64,000 bases of DNA from Halobellus sp. Atlit-31R. GTDB lineage: Archaea; Halobacteriota; Halobacteria; Halobacteriales; Haloferacaceae. Below the pieces are notes generated by a model. The model worked only from the letters and a program-made list of their open reading frames with translations, had not been told where the DNA came from and did not search any database. The stretch spans positions 186,001 through 250,000 of the forward strand of contig QPLR01000001.1 of the NCBI GenBank assembly GCA_003665935.1. Direction: 5' to 3'. Shown in pieces: positions 58,496 to 64,000 of the stretch. Within the stretch, counting starts at the first letter, position 1. Each line of letters begins with the position of its first letter. The translations under genes and the position numbers were made by a program.

Positions 58496-60382
58496 TCAGA
58501 TCGCCTTCAGGCTCCCCTCGGCGGGCTCGTAGCACTGTCCGCTCATCAGCGCCTCCTGAATGGCGTCTTCGACTTCGTCGGGGTCGACGCCGTACTCCTC
58601 GACGACTGCCGCGACGACGGCCTCGCGGTCGGCTCCGTCACCGTCGTCGAGGTCGCCCATCACGGAGACAGCAGCGGCCTCGAGGTCGACGTCCGCAGCC
58701 GGCTCTGCCGCCGGTTCGGCATCGCCTGTGGTCGGCTCCGCCGCCGGTTCGGCATCGCCCGCGTCGGAGTCGGTCTCGACTTCGGCGTCGGTGGCGACAT
58801 CGGAGTCCGCGCCAGTGGCGACGGGGGCGTCGGCGCCGGCGTCCGCTGCGGCGTCGGCCTCGGTCTCGGATTCGACGCCAGCCGACGTCGAGGCGGCTCC
58901 GGGGTCGGGATCCGTGGCGACCTCGGTGTCGGCCGCTGACTCCGCCGTGTCGACCTCCGATTCCAACTCCTCGACGTCCGGCACGTCGATGTCCGCCTCG
59001 CCGGGGTCGTCGACCTCGTTGCCCGTCGAGAACTCGGTGCCGAACTCGGCTTCGATCTCCGCGCGCTCTTCCTCGTCGAGCTCGTACATCTCGCCGTCGT
59101 CGAGGCCAGCGCCGGCGCCGGTGTCCGACTCGGCTGCCAGATCGCCGCCGGGGTCGGATTCAACATCGCCCGACGTCTCGGCGTCTGCCACTGACTCGGT
59201 TGCGTCCGTCCCGAAGTCGCCGAGCTCGTCGACGCCACTGGCGTCGGACGTGTCGCTCGCGACGTCGTCGCTGCCTGGATCCGGGTCCGGAGCCGGAGCC
59301 TCGACGGATTCCGCCCCGTTCGGCTCTGTCGGCGCTGCTTCGGTCGTTCCTTCGGTGTCTGGCGCCACGACGTCCGCATCGACTGTGTCCGCATCGACTG
59401 TGTCCGCATCTGCGGCGTCTGTGTCGACCGCACTCACGCCTGCGGCGTCCGCATCGACTGTGTCCGCATCCACCGCGTCTGTATGCACGTCGGTCTCGGC
59501 AGCGTCCGCAGCCGTGTCGGCGTCCACTCCGGCCGTCTCTGCACCCGCGTCTGCGTCCACTCCGGCCGTCTCTGCACCCGCGTCTGCGTCGGCTTCGGCC
59601 GACTCGACGTCTTCGACCGTCGTCACCGACGCGGCGGTATCGCCGGGAGCCGTCGACGCCGCGGCGACGACCGGCAGCGGGCCGAGTTCGTCCGGACCCG
59701 CCTCGTCGGGCGCGACCGCCGGCGGCTCGACGGTTTCGCGCTCGTCGGCGACCAGTTCGAGCGCCTGCACGGCCATCGTCCGCACGGCTTCGAGGTAGTG
59801 CTCGGTCGGTTCGTAGTGGTCGACGGCGAGCGCGACCCCCTGTGCGAGCGCGGCGTCGACGCCGCGCGATTCCAGCGCCGCGCGGAGGTCCTCTCCGCGG
59901 ACGTCCACAGCGAGGGCGGCGGCCATCGTCGCGACGCGTTCGAGCGTCGCCTCCGCGGCGGCGACGACCCAGCGGTCGCGCGTGTCGGCGTCGACCTCGT
60001 TGAGGCTCTCCGGTCGGACCGACGTGAAGATCCGATCGGAGTCGTCGGGCTGGTACGTCCGCGCTTTGCCCGTGAGCGAGACGAAACACGGCGGCGTGGT
60101 CCGGTCCAGAAAGCCCATCGCGTCCGGCTGGTACTGGCCCGCGTACGTCACGAACACGCCCGTCGGGTCGGCGATCCGGCCGCGGACGATGTCGTCGTTG
60201 ACCTGTTCGACCTCGGTGAGCGCGCCGACGGCGAAGAGGCGGTTGATCCGCGCGCCAGTCGGCGTCACCACGTAGTTGGGCGCACGCTCTTCCTCGCCCT
60301 CCGAGTACGACAGCGTCGCGTCCTCGAACTCCGCGGCGAAGAGCCGCCGGGCCACCTCGCGGCGGTTCTCGACGTCGCTCAC
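58496..60382 (-). CDS. rpap1: RPA-associated protein (RPAP) with giant acidic linker and C-terminal winged helix
   Basis: A 628-residue partner of RPA. The first 215 or so residues form the COG3390 domain (VARRLFAAEFEDATLSYSEGEEERAPNYVVTPTGARINRLFAVGALTEVE, FVTYAGQYQPDAMGFL, FVSLTGKARTY), an OB fold. Then comes about 360 residues of Asp/Ala/Val/Thr low-complexity sequence (for example VDADTVDADAAGVSAVD and repeated TAGVDADAGAE), and finally a 45-residue C terminus (DREAVVAAVVEEYGVDPDEVEDAIQEALMSGQCYEP) like the winged helix at the end of eukaryotic RPA32. The start GTG 60382 overlaps the rpa1 stop (GTGA), so the pair is coupled. The linker may tether the wing on ssDNA-bound RPA. Confidence 0.9.
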   Translation of the reverse strand: MSDVENRREVARRLFAAEFEDATLSYSEGEEERAPNYVVTPTGARINRLFAVGALTEVEQVNDDIVRGRIADPTGVFVTYAGQYQPDAMGFLDRTTPPCFVSLTGKARTYQPDDSDRIFTSVRPESLNEVDADTRDRWVVAAAEATLERVATMAAALAVDVRGEDLRAALESRGVDAALAQGVALAVDHYEPTEHYLEAVRTMAVQALELVADERETVEPPAVAPDEAGPDELGPLPVVAAASTAPGDTAASVTTVEDVESAEADADAGAETAGVDADAGAETAGVDADTAADAAETDVHTDAVDADTVDADAAGVSAVDTDAADADTVDADTVDADVVAPDTEGTTEAAPTEPNGAESVEAPAPDPDPGSDDVASDTSDASGVDELGDFGTDATESVADAETSGDVESDPGGDLAAESDTGAGAGLDDGEMYELDEEERAEIEAEFGTEFSTGNEVDDPGEADIDVPDVEELESEVDTAESAADTEVATDPDPGAASTSAGVESETEADAAADAGADAPVATGADSDVATDAEVETDSDAGDAEPAAEPTTGDAEPAAEPAADVDLEAAAVSVMGDLDDGDGADREAVVAAVVEEYGVDPDEVEDAIQEALMSGQCYEPAEGSLKAI

Positions 60383-61650
60383 GATCGCACCTCCGTCAGC
60401 AGCGCCGTCGCACGCGCGGCCGGATCGGCACTCGAGCGCTCGAACTCGCTGGCCTCGACGCTCGCGCCGTAGTCGTCGACCGAGAGGTTCCCCCGCACGC
60501 GGAACTCGTGGCCGACGACCGTCTCGCTGATCTCGTCGGCGATGACCTCCTTGTCCATCGCGGCGCGGGCGGCCGCCATCGCGTCCGCCATCGTCCCGCC
60601 GTACAGTTCCTCGGTCAGGTCGCGGTCGAGGACCACTGTCACGGTGTCCGTGCCGTCGTCGAGGATCGCTTTCACGCGCATATCGTCCTCGCCGTCGACG
60701 TCGCCGTGCACGCGGCACTGGCCGTTCTGAAGCACGCGGCCGCAGTCCGGACAGCGCTCGATGAGCCCCGAGCCGTCGCGGACTTCGAGCACGTTCCCGA
60801 CGATTTCGACGTCGAAGAGGCCGCCGGACCCGACGGCCTCGGCGATGCGCATCCGCGGCGCGTCGTCGTCGACGTCGATCTCGCGTGCCAGCGGCGTGAC
60901 CGTCGTGAACTCCGAAAGGTTCACTTGCGGGACGCCCCGGAACTCGCGGACGTACACGTCCTCGAACCGGAACGCGTGGCCCTCGCGGAGCTCAGAGCGG
61001 GCCTCCCAGTCGGTGAAGGGCAGCCGGCCGGTCTCGTCGGCGACGACGCCCGAGCGGATCGTCGTCTCGCCGTTCCGTCCGTCGATGACGCGCTCTTCGG
61101 ACTCCAAGACGCGCACCTCGACGTTCCGGCCGCGGTCGCCGGAGCGGACGTCGACGAGGTCCGTGTCGCCGCCCGCCTCGTAGGGAGCGTCGACCGGCGT
61201 CGTCTCGACTGCGACGGTCGAAGACTGGCCGACGTTCAGCTCGGGCTCGCCCTCCCACTCGCGCACGCCGGCGTTGCCGACAGTGATCGAGTCGCCGGGC
61301 TCGAAGCCGAAGTCCTCCCAGGCGGTGTAGGAGATCCGCCCGGTCCCGTCGGCGAACTCGCCCTCGCGGATGACTTGTTCTTCGCCCTGATACCGGATCG
61401 AGCGCCGGCCGACAGAAAGCACGCGAACGGTCACAGTGACGTTGCTGTCCGCGGTCGTGACGTCGGCGACGTCCTTCGTTGTCGGTGTCGCGCCACCACC
61501 GTCGTCGCCGCCGTGCTTGCGTCGGATGCTCTGTTTCGCCTCGTCGATCGGGACGCTGTACGATACGAGATTTTCCAGGTCGGATTTGACCTCCGCTTTG
61601 TCGACACCGAGGGCGGAGGCGAGCTCCTCGGCGTGGTCGTCTACGTCCAT
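60379..61650 (-). CDS. rpa1: Replication protein A, three-OB ssDNA-binding subunit
   Basis: Binds single-stranded DNA during replication and repair. The 423-residue protein has a short N-terminal helical part (DDHAEELASALGVDKAEVKSDLENLV) and three OB folds: TVTVRVLSVGRRSIRYQGEEQVIREGEFADGTGRISYTAWEDFG, RNVEVRVLESEERVIDGRNGETTIRSGVVADETGRLPFTDWEA and a third (FDVEIVGNVLEVRDGSGL) containing a zinc finger (CPDCGRVLQNGQCRVHG). The rest (DMRVKAILDDGTDTVTVVLDRDLTEELYGG) is typical of archaeal RPA. It heads the rpa1-rpap1-rpe operon. ATG 61650; a TATA-like tttttat lies about 25 bases upstream on this strand. Confidence 0.95.
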   Translation of the reverse strand: MDVDDHAEELASALGVDKAEVKSDLENLVSYSVPIDEAKQSIRRKHGGDDGGGATPTTKDVADVTTADSNVTVTVRVLSVGRRSIRYQGEEQVIREGEFADGTGRISYTAWEDFGFEPGDSITVGNAGVREWEGEPELNVGQSSTVAVETTPVDAPYEAGGDTDLVDVRSGDRGRNVEVRVLESEERVIDGRNGETTIRSGVVADETGRLPFTDWEARSELREGHAFRFEDVYVREFRGVPQVNLSEFTTVTPLAREIDVDDDAPRMRIAEAVGSGGLFDVEIVGNVLEVRDGSGLIERCPDCGRVLQNGQCRVHGDVDGEDDMRVKAILDDGTDTVTVVLDRDLTEELYGGTMADAMAAARAAMDKEVIADEISETVVGHEFRVRGNLSVDDYGASVEASEFERSSADPAARATALLTEVRS

Positions 61651-61733
61651 CGTCGGTCTCTACAGCCGCCCGGAATAAAAAGGGTCGCGGGGGTGCGCTC
61701 GGCCGTGGGCTGTGGGATCGAGGCCGCGACGAC

Positions 61734-62072
61734 TCAGGCGGCGTCGTCGATCCCCTGGGAGACGTACACGATGAGCGACAGCGGGATCCCGAGCACCAGC
61801 GCGATCGTCAGGCCGCCGTAGGCGGCGAACCCGACCGGCGTCGCGGGGAACGGTACGAGAAACAGAAACCGCGGCTGCCGGAGCCCCTCGACGAACGTCC
61901 CGGTCAGGAACCCGGCGGTCGCCGCGACGGCGACGAGTGCGACGTACAGTACGAGCACGAACCGCGGGCCGCTGCGACCCCCTCCGTCGGCGTCTGCGTC
62001 TGCGCTTGTGTCGGCGCCCGCGTCGGCTGTCTGCTCCCGTGTTCCGTCCGCCGAGCTGTCGGTCCCGTTCAC
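61734..62072 (-). CDS. Membrane protein with acidic tail (DUF7520-like)
   Basis: A 112-residue protein. An acidic N-terminal tail (NGTDSSADGTREQTADAGADTSADADADGGG) precedes two transmembrane helices (FVLVLYVALVAVAATAGFLTG and PVGFAAYGGLTIALVLGIPLSLIVYVS). This pattern matches haloarchaeal DUF7520 proteins, often adjacent to terminal oxidase genes. GTG 62072 is preferred: a TTAACA about 28 bases upstream would make the mRNA leaderless. The frame open upstream encodes a basic leader and is unlikely. Just upstream of the cytochrome oxidase region on the same strand. Confidence 0.75.
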   Translation of the reverse strand: MNGTDSSADGTREQTADAGADTSADADADGGGRSGPRFVLVLYVALVAVAATAGFLTGTFVEGLRQPRFLFLVPFPATPVGFAAYGGLTIALVLGIPLSLIVYVSQGIDDAA

Positions 62073-62166
62073 GTCGTACTCTGCGTAGTGCGGGCTGTTA
62101 AGCCACCCGTTCGCGACCGCCACGCGTAACCGACGCATCTTTGCCTACGCGCTCCGAATTCGTGGT

Positions 62167-62250
62167 ATGAGCGACAGGGACCTTCTCGGCGTCGTCCTCG
62201 GCGCGATCGCTGTACTGATGTTCGCGACCGGGCTCTTTCTCGCCGTCTGA
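62167..62250 (+). CDS. 27-residue single-TM micro-protein
   Basis: ATG 62167 opens MSDRDLLGVVLGAIAVLMFA, TGLFLAV and TGA. The acidic N terminus and single hydrophobic helix resemble the minor subunits or assembly peptides that accompany haloarchaeal oxidases and other membrane complexes. The role is unknown. The gap that follows (62251-62444) shows nothing further. Confidence 0.6.
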   Translation: MSDRDLLGVVLGAIAVLMFATGLFLAV

Positions 62251-62444
62251 GCGTGCGCCGGACGGCTGGCCGCCGCCGGTGACGAACTCGGCAGTTGCAC
62301 GTGAGAGTCGTATCCGCGCAGTGCTGGCGTCCTGTCGAGCGGCACCTCGGTCCGGTGCCGTCGGGCAGTAGACCGAGGGCGGCGGGCTGTGAGACGTCGC
62401 GTCCGCTGTGAAACGTGAAAACGAAGTAAAGGTGTGCGTCGAGC

Positions 62445-64000
62445 TTACGCGTCGTCTGCGTCGCCCGCGTCGTCGGCGGCGTCCGCGGCGTCTTCGGGCT
62501 GACCGCCGTCAGTCAGGGCCGCGTCCTCGCTCTCCTCTCCGCCGTCGGTGATCGCCGTCTGCAGCTTCTTGTCGTACCAGTCCCACTCGGCGGTGTAGAG
62601 GCCGGAGTCGCGGAGGTTCCACGGGTCGCCGTCCTTGACCTCCGGGCCTTCGAGCCACGACTGGACGAAGTTCCACACGAAGATGATCTGACCGGCGAGC
62701 AGGATCAGCGCGCCGACCGACGCGAGCTGGTGCATCGTCGCGAACTGCGGCAGATACGTCGCGTAGCGGCGCGGCATCCCGCCGTAGCCCAGCAGGATCA
62801 TCGCGAAGAACGTGACGTTCGTGCCGATCATCGAGAGCCAGAAGTGCGCCTTACCGAGCGTCTTCTGGTACATCCGGCCCGTGTAGATCGGGAACCAGTA
62901 GTAGAGGCCGACGAAGACCGCGAACCCGATCGAGCCGAAGATGATGTAGTGGAAGTGCCCGACGACGTAGTAGGTGTCGTGCAGGATCAGGTCGATCGGG
63001 ATCGACGCGAGGAAGACCCCCGTGACGCCGCCGATGATGAAGTTCGAGACGAACCCGATGGAGAACAGCATCGGCGTCGTCAGCCGAATCCGGCCGTTCC
63101 ACATCGTCGTGATCCAGTTGAACGTCTTCACTGCACTCGGTATCGCGATGGCCAACGAGACGGCCATGAACGAGGCGCGGAGGCGCGGATCGATGCCCGT
63201 CGCGAACATGTGGTGTGCCCAGACGCCGAACGAGAGCACACCGATCGCGAGCGTTGAGTAGACGACGAACTTGAACCCGAAGAGGCGGCGTCCCGAGAAC
63301 CGGGGAATGACGTAGCTCACGATCCCCATCGGCGGGAGCACCAGGATGTAGACCTCGGGGTGGCCGAAGAACCAGAACAGGTGCTGCCAGAGGATCGCGC
63401 CGCCTTCACCGGCGAAGAACGTCGTGCCGAAGTTGCGGTCGAACAGCAGCATCACGAGCGCGCTGCCGAGCAGCGGGAACGCGAACAGGATGAGCCCCGA
63501 CTGCGTGAGGATCGTCCACGAGAAGATGTCGAGGTTCGCCCAGGAGACGTCGTCGCCGCGTTCCGTGAAGATCGTCGCGATGAAATTGATCGCACCCATC
63601 GTCGCCGAGACGCCCGACAGGTGCAGACCGAGTAGCATCAGGTCGACGCCGGCGTTCGCCTGATTACCGGCACCCACACCGGAAGACAGCGGGGTGTACA
63701 TCGTCCAGGCGGTCTGAGCCGGGATGATGTCCGGAAGCGGGAAGAAGCCCGCCCAGATGAGCAGCGCGGCCGGCGGCAGAAGCCAGAACGCGATGGCGTT
63801 GATTCGCGGGAACGCCATATCGTCGGCGCCGATCAGCAGCGGCACCAGATAGTTCGAGAACGCCGCTAGAATGGGCGTTCCGAACAGGAACAGCATCGTG
63901 ATGCCGTGACTCGTCAGCAGCGAGTTGTAGAACGTGTTCGAGATGATCGACATTCCGGGATCGAGAAGCTCGATCCGCATCACAACGACCATCAGGCCGC
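62445..64000 (-). CDS. coxA: Cytochrome c oxidase subunit I (5' end off window)
   Basis: The catalytic subunit of a haem-copper oxidase reducing O2 and pumping protons. The visible 518 residues include SHGITMLFLFG (low-spin haem His), FWFFGHPEVYILVLPP (Cu-B His with the cross-linked Tyr), VWAHHMFATG (two more Cu-B His), HDTYYVVGHFHYI (both haem His) and about ten transmembrane helices. The C-terminal tail is acidic (EDAADAADDAGDADDA). The open frame continues past 64000 on this strand (…LMVVVMRIELL), so the first helix region and the true start lie outside the window. The stop is at 62445. Confidence 0.95.
   Translation of the reverse strand, partial: GLMVVVMRIELLDPGMSIISNTFYNSLLTSHGITMLFLFGTPILAAFSNYLVPLLIGADDMAFPRINAIAFWLLPPAALLIWAGFFPLPDIIPAQTAWTMYTPLSSGVGAGNQANAGVDLMLLGLHLSGVSATMGAINFIATIFTERGDDVSWANLDIFSWTILTQSGLILFAFPLLGSALVMLLFDRNFGTTFFAGEGGAILWQHLFWFFGHPEVYILVLPPMGIVSYVIPRFSGRRLFGFKFVVYSTLAIGVLSFGVWAHHMFATGIDPRLRASFMAVSLAIAIPSAVKTFNWITTMWNGRIRLTTPMLFSIGFVSNFIIGGVTGVFLASIPIDLILHDTYYVVGHFHYIIFGSIGFAVFVGLYYWFPIYTGRMYQKTLGKAHFWLSMIGTNVTFFAMILLGYGGMPRRYATYLPQFATMHQLASVGALILLAGQIIFVWNFVQSWLEGPEVKDGDPWNLRDSGLYTAEWDWYDKKLQTAITDGGEESEDAALTDGGQPEDAADAADDAGDADDA

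Overview
The window is a stretch of haloarchaeal chromosome (class Halobacteria). The evidence is high G+C with strong GC bias at third codon positions, very acidic proteins (Asp/Glu-rich linkers in CheA, RPAP and NAC), and frequent GTG starts with TATA boxes about 25-33 nt upstream, as expected for leaderless transcripts. It also carries archaeal marker genes (proteasome alpha, TFS, NAC, RPA with a zinc finger, CDC48, Lhr-type helicase) and haloarchaea-specific families (HTH-10 regulators, CheF, PGF-pre-PGF, small zinc ribbons). The genus cannot be fixed from this. There is no rRNA, CRISPR array or intact mobile element; I see one tRNA gene and one eroded tnpB-like remnant.

Layout. 1-7.4 kb: the tail of a secreted or surface protein, a HTH-10 sensor-regulator, then a two-gene surface module. 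The first gene of the module (3029-5434) is a Tat-exported fibre-like protein with an internal duplication, YadA-head-like Gly/Asn repeats, a peptidase S74 intramolecular chaperone domain and a terminal coiled coil. The second (5427-7379) overlaps it and encodes a Sec-exported, membrane-anchored PGF-pre-PGF protein with a Gly-Thr-Ser stalk. This pair is the most unusual content of the window. 7.4-12 kb: tnpB-like remnant, tRNA-Glu(CTC), a second-type proteasome alpha subunit, a YegP-like protein, folA-thyA (ATGA overlap) and an alpha/beta hydrolase. 12-20.5 kb: an MFS transporter, then the chemotaxis cluster cheW (divergent) / cheB-cheA-cheR-cheF, tightly packed, followed by a PH-like small protein. 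20.5-25.2 kb: a MutS-related ATPase, short tandem repeats, a zinc micro-protein and a second HTH-10 regulator with a candidate operator. 25.3-31.5 kb: acyl-CoA dehydrogenase, an orphan gene, a MenE-type ligase, methylmalonyl-CoA epimerase and mutase large subunit. 31.5-37.8 kb: translation and transcription accessory genes (NAC, TrmI, TFS, a uS10-like paralogue, Nudix) among haloarchaeal unknowns. 37.8-42.4 kb: NhaC antiporter, M20 amidohydrolase and a two-RCK potassium channel. 42.6-51.8 kb: a large coiled-coil unknown, a small winged-helix regulator, purA, a Trm112-like protein and an ABC exporter with a CARDB-type surface protein. 51.8-61.7 kb: CDC48-type AAA ATPase, Lhr-type helicase and the RPA operon (rpa1-rpap1-rpe). 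61.7-64 kb: small membrane proteins and cytochrome oxidase subunit I, which runs off the right edge.

Working together: CheW/B/A/R supply the receptor-coupled kinase and adaptation enzymes, and CheF links CheY to the archaellum switch. RPA1, its associated protein, the phosphoesterase and the neighbouring Lhr helicase form a single-strand DNA and repair neighbourhood. FolA and ThyA form the dTMP/folate cycle. Epimerase and mutase act in propionyl-CoA to succinyl-CoA conversion. NhaC and the K+ channel serve ion homeostasis in high salt. All assignments come from reading the translated sequence and family knowledge; no searches were run.
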